Shown: piece by piece, positions 1 through 8,175 of the stretch
Position numbering within the stretch: position 1 is the first letter of the stretch
Layout of the letters: the number at the start of each line of letters is the position of its first letter
Assembly (NCBI GenBank): GCA_049316985.1
Contig: JBMOJB010000051.1
Coordinates: 1 to 21,416, forward strand
Direction of reading: 5' to 3'
Length of the DNA stretch: 21,416 nucleotides
Source of the DNA: CANHEE01 sp049316985
Lineage (GTDB): Bacteria > Bacteroidota > Bacteroidia > Chitinophagales > Saprospiraceae
Notes under the pieces: model-generated
What the model was told of the DNA's origin: nothing
Database searches by the model: none
What the model saw: the letters and a program-made list of their open reading frames with translations, nothing else
Made by a program: the position numbers and the translations under genes

Positions 1-480
1 AAGACCGACATTTTTCAATTCTTGTTTTAAAATATTTTCAAGTGTTTCAGCATTTATCCTTTCTTCAATAGGCTTTACTCCAAATATTTGCTGCGCAAGC
101 ATGGTTTCCAGCATGTTGTGTGTACGCCTATATTCCTGTAAAGATTGACCGTTCTCCATAAAATCATTAGAACTTCGATAGGTACTATCAAATGCCTGTA
201 CTTGTTCGGGATCGAGTCCGAGTTCGATAATTTCTTCATCGCTGATGTAATGATCATTGGGTTTGTTGCGAAGGACGAAATCACTAATCTTCGAAATTTT
301 GCTATTTTCTTCCTTTTCCAGGCGTTCTCCCGCATGCCTTAATCCGGCAAAAACGTTTTTATCAAACTGCTCTTCGTTTAGTTTTACAGCATTGCGTATC
401 CAATAGATTTGCAGTCCCATACTTCCCAACAAAGCGAAAGCCATGAGCACAATTATTGTAAATATTGCTTTTTTATTCAT
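1..480 (-). CDS. Sensor histidine kinase, N-terminal fragment (cut by window edge)
   Basis: This open frame starts at an ATG at 480 and stays open for 160 codons to the left edge, so only the N-terminus is present. It begins MNKKAIFTIIVLMAFALLG, with one membrane helix over roughly residues 5-27. The QIYWI and NEEQFD segments that follow are typical of the extracytoplasmic sensor part of Bacteroidota two-component histidine kinases. The remainder is a hydrophilic, charged region. No HAMP, H-box or ATPase domain is visible, because these would lie outside the window. The gene begins 46 bp downstream of the amidohydrolase stop on the same strand, so the two may be co-transcribed. The family call rests on the N-terminal pattern alone; another single-span sensor is possible. 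Confidence 0.6.
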   Translation of the reverse strand, partial: MNKKAIFTIIVLMAFALLGSMGLQIYWIRNAVKLNEEQFDKNVFAGLRHAGERLEKEENSKISKISDFVLRNKPNDHYISDEEIIELGLDPEQVQAFDSTYRSSNDFMENGQSLQEYRRTHNMLETMLAQQIFGVKPIEERINAETLENILKQELKNVGL

Positions 481-526
481 TTAGTCAGTTATTCAACGGC
501 ACACTTATGGGTCAAGGGCTTGTATT

Positions 527-3499
527 TTAATCTCTCATTTCATCTTCATCATCATCGCAATGGTAAAGTTTTTTATTGGCTTTTGGAACAGTGGTCGTTG
601 CATCACCATTCTTTTTCGCCACTATCATTTTTTGAATGATTCGCGATTTTTCCTTTTGAAGCGCCGATCGCTTGATCTTATCTTCGGCAATATCGAAGAA
701 CCGAATACCATCTACAAAAGTCATTTCTGCTTTAGCATAAACGGATAGTGGGTTTTCTGACCACAATACCAGATCTGCATCTTTGCCAACTTTAATACTT
801 CCTGTTCGATCATCAATGTGCAGTAATTTTGCAGGATTAAGTGTTATGAATTTCCAGGCATCTTCTTCAGAGACTCCTCCATATTTTATTGATTTGGCAG
901 CCTCTTGATTTAATCTTCTAGACATTTCAGCGTCATCAGAGTTGATTGCAACAACGACCCCTTGTTCATGCATGATAGCCGCATTATGCGGAATAGCATT
1001 ATAGACTTCCATTTTGTAATCCCACCAGTCAGAGAAAGATGAGCCACCAGCGCCATGTTTCGCCATTTTGTCGGCCACTTTATAGCCTTCCAAAATATGA
1101 GTAAATGTATTAACCTTGAAGTTGTGTTTTTCTGCGACCTTCATCAACATATTGATTTCGCTTTGAACATAAGAGTGGCAAGTGATGAACCTTTTCTTTT
1201 CCAATATTTCAAGAATCGTTTCTAGGTCTAAGTCTTTTCTAAATAACTTGCCGGAAGATTTAATTTTTGAATATTCTTCCGCTCTGGTAAAATAATCTTC
1301 GTATACTTGTTCAACACCCATACGGGATTGCGGATACCTTATTCTGGCATGGTCACCACCATTGGAGTGTTTTGGGTTTTCCCCTAATGCAAATTTTATG
1401 AATCCATCCCAGTTGGGAAATTTCATTTCTTCTGGTGAATAGCCCCATTTTAATTTAATGAGCTGTGTTTGACCACCAATTGGATTTGCTGATCCGTGCA
1501 ACAAATGCACCGCGGTTACACCTCCCGCCAGATTTCGGTAAATATTAATATCGTCCGAGTTTACGACGTCTGCAATTCGGACTTCAGCTGAACTTTCTTG
1601 TGTTCCCTCATTTACGCCGCGGCTGATTGCAATGTGTGAGTGTTCATCAATAATACCTGCAGTAAGGTGTTTTCCTGTTCCGTCAATTTCAACCGCCCCA
1701 TTTTCCGTTAGGCTTTTACCGACTTTTATTATTTTACCATTTGCAACAAGGACATCTGTGTTTTTTAATATTCCTTCTTTTTCATTTGTCCAAACGGTAG
1801 TGTTTTTAAAAAGGCAAGTAATAGGCTTTGGAAGCGTACTGTTTCCAAATGCCAAGGCCGGAAAAATGACATCTCCGATGGTCGAATCTGCCCGTACAAC
1901 TTCGGCTTTTTTAATTTCTGATGTACCGTCCAAGACCAAAGCTGCGGACCAATTGACCCAATCGCCATTGCTGATTTGGGCGCGGCCGCTCCATTTTTTT
2001 TCTGAAATATTACCACTAAGCCGGTAGAATTCTTTTTCTTTCCCATCAGCTGAAAATGTGAGCGCAATGGATCCAATTCCAAGTTGGTAGTCGCATTTGA
2101 TTTTGACAGTATCATTAGCAACAATCTGCATATCGTATTTATCAGGACTACCGGTCACGATCAATTTGTATTTCAGATCAGATATACCTAATTCATATTC
2201 ACCATTAAGCAGTGGAATGTTCATATCATTTACTACATAGGGTCGGCCAGAAACCCAGTTTTCATAAATTTTGCTTTCTTTGCTAAAAATATTACCAGAG
2301 CAGATAAAGAAACTGGCCACTTTGCCTTTTTCAAGTGAGCCAATCAGATTACTTGCCTTAATCATATCTGCCGGGCCCATTGTTAAAGCTTTTAGAGCTA
2401 TTTCCTCGGGCAAACCATTTTCTACTGTTTTTCTAAGTGCAGGCAGAAAATCGCTTGTATTTTTTAGTCCGCTGCTGGTAAAAGCAAAACTTATCCCTGC
2501 TTTCGCAACTCTACTTGCATTTGAAGGTGCCATTTCCCAGTGTTTTAAGTCAGAAAGGTCAACCTGTAATGCATCATATGGATCCTCGACATCAAAGGCG
2601 TCAGGATATTTAAGCGACAGAATTAAGTCTGCTCCGGTCTCTTTAATTTCCTTTAACCTTTTGTATTCGTCGCCCACTCCTTTAATGATATATTTCGCAC
2701 CAAATTCTTTTGCGATTTTATTTGCTCGCAGCGCTTCAAGAACGCTTCCTACTGCAAAAATCTGTGGGATATTTCGGTAGGAATTCCAGGTTTCAAGAGA
2801 TTGATTGATTTCTTCTTTTTGCGACTGATACCATTGCGCATCGAAATACGTCTGTCGAAGCAATGCTATGCAGCCCATTAGCGAGCTGGGGTAGTCCTGA
2901 GTTGATGTACCTTTGCTGAAAGAGAGGAAGTGCGCCACATTTGGTTTTAGCAACAATTCGTGTTCCCGCAAATCGGCGAGACTGACGAGCGCACCGGATC
3001 CTCGGGATATACCATCAAAACGATGCGTAAGTACGGTTCCGAAACCAACACTGCGGAGGATTTTCGCCTTTTCAGATTGGTGTTGAAAATTCTCTTCTGC
3101 TTTAAATTCAGTTTTCAGTGCCTCGTTCCATGAAAAAGCACCTTTTTTGTTGCTAAGCATTTGAGGCCTTTGCTCCGGTGCCTTACCTTCCGCCTTGGTA
3201 TCAGGCATACCATAGTCGTTAAACAAATCGATAAATGCAGGATAAATAAATTTACCTTTCAAATCAATTAGTACTGCATCCGGTGGAATACTCAATCCCA
3301 GACCAGCGGCTTCAATTTTCCCTTTAGAAATTATCAAAGAAGCATTTTCTAGTTTTTCGTTCCAGGACTTGTATAGGGTGGCATTAATAAAGGCGAATTT
3401 GCCTTCCCTTATGTCTGCCGGGCCATTTTTTGGAAAAGTCTGTTGGGCGTTTACTTTAACAGAAAGCACTAAAAATAAAAAGAGAATACTCTTTTTCAT
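527..3499 (-). CDS. Exported tandem amidohydrolase (imidazolonepropionase-like), first half degenerate
   Basis: A 990-residue protein with a signal peptide (residues 1-19, ending VNAQ). It contains two amidohydrolase-superfamily halves. In the first (about 30-425), the strand that should carry the metal-binding HxH reads DLFNDYG (91-97), and the later metal-site Asp region reads TSSG (341-344), so this half looks catalytically dead. A beta-rich linker follows (about 430-550). The second half (about 560-945) keeps H620 and H622 (DEHSH), H775 (CHSY), H801 (THILEGYK) and D855 (NSDD), then the closing GSIKVGKDADLVLW strand typical of the fold. The C-terminus is very acidic (CDDDEDEMRD). The likely role is a periplasmic metal-dependent hydrolase of amide or cyclic substrates; the substrate cannot be read from the sequence. 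Architecture and length match a common Bacteroidota 'amidohydrolase family protein'. The start is supported by the signal peptide and by a -7 element 17 bp upstream. Confidence 0.88.
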   Translation of the reverse strand: MKKSILFLFLVLSVKVNAQQTFPKNGPADIREGKFAFINATLYKSWNEKLENASLIISKGKIEAAGLGLSIPPDAVLIDLKGKFIYPAFIDLFNDYGMPDTKAEGKAPEQRPQMLSNKKGAFSWNEALKTEFKAEENFQHQSEKAKILRSVGFGTVLTHRFDGISRGSGALVSLADLREHELLLKPNVAHFLSFSKGTSTQDYPSSLMGCIALLRQTYFDAQWYQSQKEEINQSLETWNSYRNIPQIFAVGSVLEALRANKIAKEFGAKYIIKGVGDEYKRLKEIKETGADLILSLKYPDAFDVEDPYDALQVDLSDLKHWEMAPSNASRVAKAGISFAFTSSGLKNTSDFLPALRKTVENGLPEEIALKALTMGPADMIKASNLIGSLEKGKVASFFICSGNIFSKESKIYENWVSGRPYVVNDMNIPLLNGEYELGISDLKYKLIVTGSPDKYDMQIVANDTVKIKCDYQLGIGSIALTFSADGKEKEFYRLSGNISEKKWSGRAQISNGDWVNWSAALVLDGTSEIKKAEVVRADSTIGDVIFPALAFGNSTLPKPITCLFKNTTVWTNEKEGILKNTDVLVANGKIIKVGKSLTENGAVEIDGTGKHLTAGIIDEHSHIAISRGVNEGTQESSAEVRIADVVNSDDINIYRNLAGGVTAVHLLHGSANPIGGQTQLIKLKWGYSPEEMKFPNWDGFIKFALGENPKHSNGGDHARIRYPQSRMGVEQVYEDYFTRAEEYSKIKSSGKLFRKDLDLETILEILEKKRFITCHSYVQSEINMLMKVAEKHNFKVNTFTHILEGYKVADKMAKHGAGGSSFSDWWDYKMEVYNAIPHNAAIMHEQGVVVAINSDDAEMSRRLNQEAAKSIKYGGVSEEDAWKFITLNPAKLLHIDDRTGSIKVGKDADLVLWSENPLSVYAKAEMTFVDGIRFFDIAEDKIKRSALQKEKSRIIQKMIVAKKNGDATTTVPKANKKLYHCDDDEDEMRD

Positions 3500-3515
3500 A
3501 ATCTGAATATTTTGA

Positions 3516-3523
3516 CAAATATA
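3516..3523 (-). promoter_or_regulatory. -7 promoter element of the amidohydrolase gene
   Basis: The minus strand reads TATATTTG, an exact match to the Bacteroidota -7 consensus TAnnTTTG. It lies 17 bp before the amidohydrolase ATG, which implies a leader of about 10 nt. No clear -33 TTTG is seen at the usual spacing. Confidence 0.5.
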
Positions 3524-3551
3524 GAAATAGATTTTGTAATAAAAAATGTCT

Positions 3552-3559
3552 TAACTTTG
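3552..3559 (+). promoter_or_regulatory. -7 promoter element of the fumarylacetoacetase gene
   Basis: TAACTTTG matches TAnnTTTG exactly and lies 34 bp before the ATG at 3594. A TTTTG at 3532-3536 is nearer than the usual -33 spacing (15 bp), so the upstream half is uncertain. It forms a divergent promoter pair with the element at 3516-3523. Confidence 0.5.
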
Positions 3560-3593
3560 TACCGATTTATTAAGTTATACTATACACAACTAT

Positions 3594-4835
3594 ATGTCCT
3601 GGATTAATATTAGGCCGGATTCCGATTTTTCTATCCACAATATTCCTTTTGGAATTTTTTCAAATCCACATACTGCGACACGCCGGGTAGCTACAGCAAT
3701 TGGAGATTATGTAGCAGATATCAAAGCACTTTATGATCTCGATTTTTTTAATGGATTAGATCTTGAAGATGTATTTGAGCAAGATTTTCTGAATGAATTC
3801 ATAGCGTTAGGGAAGGAAAAGACTACTGCGGTGAGGAATAGGCTGATAACTGTTTTCACCGATCCGGATTTTTTGGAGTCAAAAAGTCTTTCGGCGCATT
3901 ATTTACATCCGATAAGTGAAGTATCTCTGCACTTGCCTGTCAAAATTGGAGATTATACAGATTTTTTTTCTAGCAAAGAACATGCAACCAATACTGGTCT
4001 TATGTTTCGTGATCCTGCCAATGCTTTGTTGCCTAACTGGCTGCATCTGCCTGTGGGTTATCATGGAAGAGCGTCTTCAATTGTAGTATCAGGTACTGAT
4101 ATTAGAAGACCAAAAGGACAAATGTTGCCACCTGAAGGAGGAAGCACACCCGTTTTTGGAAGTACGAAACGATTGGATTTTGAATTGGAAGTCGCTTTTG
4201 TTGTAGGTAAAAATACGGAGCTTTCAGACTCAGTCAGCACGAAGGAAGCGGAATCCTACATTTTTGGCTTATGTTTGTTTAACGATTGGTCGGCTCGTGA
4301 CATTCAGCAGTGGGAATACGTACCTTTGGGTCCATTTCTAGGCAAAAACTTTGCTTCGACGATTTCTCCTTGGGTTGTAACTCTTGAAGCTTTAGAGCCA
4401 TTCCGAACAAAAGGTCCCATACAAGAGCCCGCTGTCTTGTCATACCTGGAGTTTGAAGGGGATAAAAATTTTGATATTGAACTGGAAGTAATTATAGAAA
4501 CAGAATCGGGAGCTTCAAGGTCAGTTTGTCATTCAAATTACAAATATATGTATTGGAATATGGCACAGCAACTCGCTCACCATACGGTAAACGGTTGCAA
4601 TATTCAAATCGGCGACCTGATGGCGTCAGGGACAATCAGTGGTCCAAGTCCGGATAGCTTCGGTTCAATGCTTGAAATATCTTGGAAGGGAACCCAACCA
4701 TTAAAGATGCCTGATGGAACGGAACGAAGATTCATTCAAGACGGTGACACTGTCATTATGAAAGCATGGTCAGAGAAAAATGGGAAAAGAGTTGGTTTCG
4801 GTGAAGCAAGCGGCAAAGTTCTGCCGGCAAAATAA
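3594..4835 (+). CDS. Fumarylacetoacetase (fumarylacetoacetate hydrolase)
   Basis: A 413-residue cytoplasmic enzyme that hydrolyses 4-fumarylacetoacetate to fumarate and acetoacetate, the last step of tyrosine/phenylalanine degradation (EC 3.7.1.2). The length and the paired N-terminal plus FAA_hydrolase layout match animal FAH. By alignment from memory with mouse FAH, the catalytic His is H130 (SSKEHATN). The metal ligands are D123 (YTDF), E197 and E199 (DFELEV) and D231 (FNDWSARD). PVGYHGRASSIV and GDLMASGTISGP are also hallmark segments. The ATG gives the expected MSWINIRPDSDF start. No other tyrosine-degradation gene (homogentisate dioxygenase, maleylacetoacetate isomerase) is in the window, so the pathway would have to be completed elsewhere. 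Confidence 0.96.
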   Translation: MSWINIRPDSDFSIHNIPFGIFSNPHTATRRVATAIGDYVADIKALYDLDFFNGLDLEDVFEQDFLNEFIALGKEKTTAVRNRLITVFTDPDFLESKSLSAHYLHPISEVSLHLPVKIGDYTDFFSSKEHATNTGLMFRDPANALLPNWLHLPVGYHGRASSIVVSGTDIRRPKGQMLPPEGGSTPVFGSTKRLDFELEVAFVVGKNTELSDSVSTKEAESYIFGLCLFNDWSARDIQQWEYVPLGPFLGKNFASTISPWVVTLEALEPFRTKGPIQEPAVLSYLEFEGDKNFDIELEVIIETESGASRSVCHSNYKYMYWNMAQQLAHHTVNGCNIQIGDLMASGTISGPSPDSFGSMLEISWKGTQPLKMPDGTERRFIQDGDTVIMKAWSEKNGKRVGFGEASGKVLPAK

Positions 4836-4877
4836 AATGTGGGGAAATTTCAGTTGGTCTTTAGTTTTACTATAATT

Positions 4878-4897
4878 AGCAAAATTTTGGTTTTGCT
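4878..4897 (+). terminator. Small AT-rich inverted repeat between fumarylacetoacetase and serC
   Basis: AGCAAAA and TTTTGCT form a perfect 7-bp stem with a 6-nt loop, 42 bp after the fumarylacetoacetase stop. It is followed by an A/T-rich run rather than a clean T tract. It could be a weak terminator or part of the serC leader. The low GC makes chance occurrence possible. Confidence 0.3.
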
Positions 4898-4912
4898 TTA
4901 AATTTAAATTCA

Positions 4913-5992
4913 ATGAAAAAACATAATTTTAATGCGGGTCCTGCTATCTTACCTAAAACAGTTATTAAAGAAGCAGCAAAAAATGTACTTGAACTTCAAG
5001 GAAGTGGTCTTTCTGTTTTAGAAATTTCGCACAGAAGCAAAGTTTTTGAGAGCATTCTGGCGGAAACAAAAAGTCTGGTTAAAGAGCTTCTTCACATAGG
5101 AGACGATTACGAGGTCCTATTTTTAACGGGTGGAGCGAGTTCGCAGTTTTTTATGGTTCCGATGAATTTTTTAGGTGAAAATGAAACCGCTTGTTATTTC
5201 GATACAGGCACCTGGGCGAATAAGGCCATTAAGGAAGCAAAATTGTTCGGAAACGTTGAAGTTACAGCTTCTTCTAAAGAAAGCAACTATTCTTTTATAC
5301 CTAAAAATGCCAAGATTCCTAAGGATGCCAAATATTTGCATATAACTAGCAATAATACCATTTTTGGAACGGAGTATTTCAAATGGCCCAAAACAGATCT
5401 TCCGGTGATTTGCGATATGTCATCTGATATTTTTAGCCGCCCGATACCCGCAGACAAATTTGACTTTATTTATGCCGGGGCGCAAAAAAATATTGGCCCT
5501 GCTGGAATGACGCTTGTGGTCGCGAAAAAAACGTTTTTGGAAAATGCAAAAGTTCAAGGCAGAAAACTTCCTGCCATGTTGGACTATCAAACCCATGTGA
5601 AAGAGGGATCAATGTACAACACGCCGCCGGTTTTTTCCATTTATGTTTCGATGCTGACTATGCGATGGATGAAGGCGCAAGGAGGTCTGGAAGCGATGGA
5701 GAGAAGAGCAAAAAGAAGAGCAAATCTACTCTATAAAGAAATTGATGAGAACCAAATGTTTAAAGGAACCGTTGAAAAAGGTGATCGTTCAAGGATGAAT
5801 GTCTGTTTCCTGGCTACGACAACCGAAGCAGAAAACATGTTGATGGAATTGTGCAAATCGAATGGAATTGAAGGCTTGAAAGGACATCGATCAGTTGGTG
5901 GTTTCAGAGCTTCTATGTACAATGCTATGGAAACCAGTAGTGTTCAACTATTGGTAAACTTAATGAAGGAAGTTGCTGCAAAGTTGGCTTAA
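4913..5992 (+). CDS. serC: Phosphoserine aminotransferase
   Basis: A 359-residue PLP enzyme of aminotransferase class V that converts 3-phosphohydroxypyruvate and glutamate to O-phosphoserine and 2-oxoglutarate (serine synthesis; the family also acts in PLP synthesis in some bacteria). The N-terminus KKHNFNAGPAILP is diagnostic. GGASSQFFMVP (73-83) forms the phosphate-binding region, and the PLP lysine is K192 in AGAQKNIGPAG. The C-terminal GLKGHRSVGGFRASMYNA is the family's substrate-binding segment. No serA or serB is adjacent, although serC and serA are often neighbours in Bacteroidota. The next gene starts 23 bp downstream, so read-through into it is likely. Confidence 0.97.
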   Translation: MKKHNFNAGPAILPKTVIKEAAKNVLELQGSGLSVLEISHRSKVFESILAETKSLVKELLHIGDDYEVLFLTGGASSQFFMVPMNFLGENETACYFDTGTWANKAIKEAKLFGNVEVTASSKESNYSFIPKNAKIPKDAKYLHITSNNTIFGTEYFKWPKTDLPVICDMSSDIFSRPIPADKFDFIYAGAQKNIGPAGMTLVVAKKTFLENAKVQGRKLPAMLDYQTHVKEGSMYNTPPVFSIYVSMLTMRWMKAQGGLEAMERRAKRRANLLYKEIDENQMFKGTVEKGDRSRMNVCFLATTTEAENMLMELCKSNGIEGLKGHRSVGGFRASMYNAMETSSVQLLVNLMKEVAAKLA

Positions 5993-6015
5993 AATTATTA
6001 TATGTGGACCAATTG

Positions 6016-7230
6016 ATGTTGCAGCTACCGTTATATATATCCCGCAGGTATCTTTTTTCAAAAAAATCAACTAATGCGATCAATATCATCACGGGTATCG
6101 CAACGGCAGGAATCGCTGTTGGTACTGCTGCGCTAATATTAATTTTGTGTGTATTTAATGGTTTTGAAGACTTGATTAATGGTATGTTGGGTAATTTTAA
6201 CCCTGATGTCACGGTCACGCCTTCATTGGGAAAAACTTTTGTAATCGATTCTGTCCAGCTTTCCGAAATTCGGAAAATCAAAGGTGTAAAGGTCGTTGGG
6301 TTGAGCCTCGAGGAAGTTGCTTTTTTTGAATATGCAAAGGTGCAGGATTTTGGCATTATCAAAGGCGTGGATCAAAATTTCAACCGCATTGTAAATATTG
6401 ATTCCACTATTCAAGAAGGGCGATTCAAAACAGAAGATCAGGATAATTTCTATGCAGTTGTTGGTGCCGGACTCAGAAATAAGCTTGCTGTAAATGTTGA
6501 AAATCCACTGGAGCCACTATCCATTTTTATGGCAAAAAGTGAAGAAACCGGCGCACTGGAACAACAGTTCAGACAGCAAGTTGCGATGCCAATCGGGACT
6601 TTTTCAGTACAACAAGAATTCGACAATCAATATGTTATAACTTCAATTGATCTTGTTCAAAGGTTACTTTCAAGAAAAGACCAAGCAAGTGCTTATGAAA
6701 TAAAGTTGGAACAACGGGATGACCGGAAAACAATAGACGCCATTCGACAACTGGTGGGGAGTTCATTCATAGTTAAAGATCGTTTTCAACAAAACGAAGC
6801 ATTTCTGAAGATCATGAATATCGAAAAATGGATGAGTTTTGCAATTGTTAGTCTCATGTTAATACTTGTTGCATTTAATATGATTGGTTCACTTTGGATG
6901 ATTGTCCTTGACAAAAAGAAAGATATTTCTGTCTTAAAAGCAATGGGAATGAAAGATATTAGTGTCGGATACATTTTTCTTGGAACAGGATTCTGGCTCG
7001 TTTCAATCGGTATGTTAATAGGGTTTGTTTTGGCGATACTGATTTATTATTACCACAAACAATTTGGACTAATACCTGTGCCTGAAGGATTTATGATGGA
7101 TACTTATCCAGCCAGTATTCGATGGTTTGATTTTTTGATTGTTGGTGCGACAGTGGTCACCATTGGAATAATTGCTTCGATTCCGGCATCCAGAAAAGCA
7201 AAAAGTATTGCTGCAATTGTAAATGAATAA
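6016..7230 (+). CDS. FtsX/LolCE-family ABC-type permease subunit
   Basis: An inner-membrane protein of 404 residues from the ATG at 6016. It has the MacB/LolC layout: one N-terminal helix (about 21-46, preceded by the amphipathic YISRRYLFSKKS), a large periplasmic domain (about 50-265), then three helices (about 272-296, 319-346, 371-390). The LDKKKDISVLKAMGM loop after the second helix is the conserved FtsX-domain segment that contacts the ATPase. Members drive lipoprotein release or other mechanical work in the envelope. No LolD-type ATPase lies next to it, so its partner is encoded elsewhere. An in-frame GTG at 6004 would add four residues. I prefer the ATG because family members usually begin just before the LPLYISRRY-like stretch. 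Lnt, also envelope-lipoprotein related, is encoded 5 kb downstream. Confidence 0.85.
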   Translation: MLQLPLYISRRYLFSKKSTNAINIITGIATAGIAVGTAALILILCVFNGFEDLINGMLGNFNPDVTVTPSLGKTFVIDSVQLSEIRKIKGVKVVGLSLEEVAFFEYAKVQDFGIIKGVDQNFNRIVNIDSTIQEGRFKTEDQDNFYAVVGAGLRNKLAVNVENPLEPLSIFMAKSEETGALEQQFRQQVAMPIGTFSVQQEFDNQYVITSIDLVQRLLSRKDQASAYEIKLEQRDDRKTIDAIRQLVGSSFIVKDRFQQNEAFLKIMNIEKWMSFAIVSLMLILVAFNMIGSLWMIVLDKKKDISVLKAMGMKDISVGYIFLGTGFWLVSIGMLIGFVLAILIYYYHKQFGLIPVPEGFMMDTYPASIRWFDFLIVGATVVTIGIIASIPASRKAKSIAAIVNE

Positions 7231-7246
7231 AGTTTTATGAAATCAT

Positions 7247-7276
7247 GTTGAGCATAGTTAGAAGATTAAGCTCAAC
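7247..7276 (+). repeat. Inverted repeat between the permease and pssA
   Basis: GTTGAGC (7247-7253) and GCTCAAC (7270-7276) form a perfect 7-bp stem around a 16-nt loop, just after the permease stop and 17 bp before the pssA ATG. The T-poor sequence behind it does not look like a classic terminator. It could act as a weak terminator, an mRNA stabiliser or an operator. Confidence 0.35.
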
Positions 7277-7293
7277 TTATCTGTTTAGAAAAT

Positions 7294-8049
7294 ATGAAGA
7301 AGCACATACCTGACCTAATCACTCTTGCCAATTTGTTTTTTGGTTGTTGTGCAATAATTTGCGTACTTTACGCCGCTCCAATGAGTGCTTTTTGGTTTTT
7401 AGTCGCGGCATTTGTTGCGGATGGACTCGATGGCCAAGTTGCGAGAATATTAAATACTTCTTCAAAACTTGGGAAAGAGTTAGATTCTATCGCTGACACA
7501 GTTTCTTTTGCAGTTGCGCCGGGAATGATTATTTATGTTTTGCTATGTAAGTCATTTGCAATGAGTGGTGATTGGGCGAGATATACCCAAGATGGAACAG
7601 GAGTAGTGCTACCGGCCCTTGCTGCTTTTATAGTATCTGCTGCCGGAGGGTATAGATTGGCAAAATACAATGTAGACACCAGACAATCGGATAAGTTTAT
7701 TGGTGTTCCAACACCTGCAAATACCATCTTTGTTGCGGGGCTTTTGTTAATTTACACGCACAATCCGATTTTATTTGGCGTTGAATTGGGAGACAAATTG
7801 CTCAACCCTTATCTTTTGTTTTCACTTATTCCCGTATTGGCTTATTGGCAAATCGCAGAAATTCCATTGATGAATTTTCGGGTGAATGGCTTTGGCTTGG
7901 TTGAAAATAAATTCAGGTATCTTTATCTAGTTTTGGTATTATTAAGTTTTATTCTTTTGAAAGAAGTTGCAGTCTCTTTGATTACCGTTTTGTACGTGCT
8001 GGTATCAATTCTTGAAAATGCTTTGGTGGAAAAAATCGAAGCAGTTTAG
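7294..8049 (+). CDS. pssA: CDP-diacylglycerol--serine O-phosphatidyltransferase
   Basis: A 251-residue polytopic inner-membrane enzyme that makes phosphatidylserine from CDP-diacylglycerol and L-serine, the precursor of phosphatidylethanolamine. The CDP-alcohol phosphatidyltransferase signature is complete: D43-x2-D46-G47-x2-A50-R51-x8-G60-x3-D64-x3-D68. The start MKKHIPDLITLANLFFGC is typical of class II PssA, and several hydrophobic helices follow to the end. Length agrees with the family. It lies 63 bp after the permease and 1.3 kb after serC, so genes for the supply and the use of serine sit in one run. A phosphatidylserine decarboxylase is not present in the window. Confidence 0.93.
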   Translation: MKKHIPDLITLANLFFGCCAIICVLYAAPMSAFWFLVAAFVADGLDGQVARILNTSSKLGKELDSIADTVSFAVAPGMIIYVLLCKSFAMSGDWARYTQDGTGVVLPALAAFIVSAAGGYRLAKYNVDTRQSDKFIGVPTPANTIFVAGLLLIYTHNPILFGVELGDKLLNPYLLFSLIPVLAYWQIAEIPLMNFRVNGFGLVENKFRYLYLVLVLLSFILLKEVAVSLITVLYVLVSILENALVEKIEAV

Positions 8050-8119
8050 TTATCACAATACTTCTTATACTTACAAGGAGCTTAGGACAATTGATAACTT
8101 TCCAAGCAAACATCTAAAA

Positions 8120-8152
8120 TTTGTCATTTAGGGAAAATTAAAATTAACTTTG
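8120..8152 (+). promoter_or_regulatory. Bacteroidota-type promoter upstream of the RND pump
   Basis: TTTG at 8120-8123, a 21-bp spacer, and TAACTTTG at 8145-8152 match the -33/-7 consensus well. The ATG at 8176 follows 23 bp after the -7 element. This suggests the pump starts its own transcription unit, separate from pssA. Confidence 0.65.
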
Positions 8153-8175
8153 CTGATAAAAGTCAATTTTCCGGA

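Noticed and set aside
2271..2780. 169-codon open frame on the plus strand
   Set aside because: It lies wholly antisense within the well-supported amidohydrolase gene and its translation has no recognisable domain or composition of a real protein.
6002..6016. ATG at 6002 as start of the FtsX-like permease
   Set aside because: That frame stops after four codons. The permease frame opens with GTG at 6004 or, more likely, ATG at 6016.
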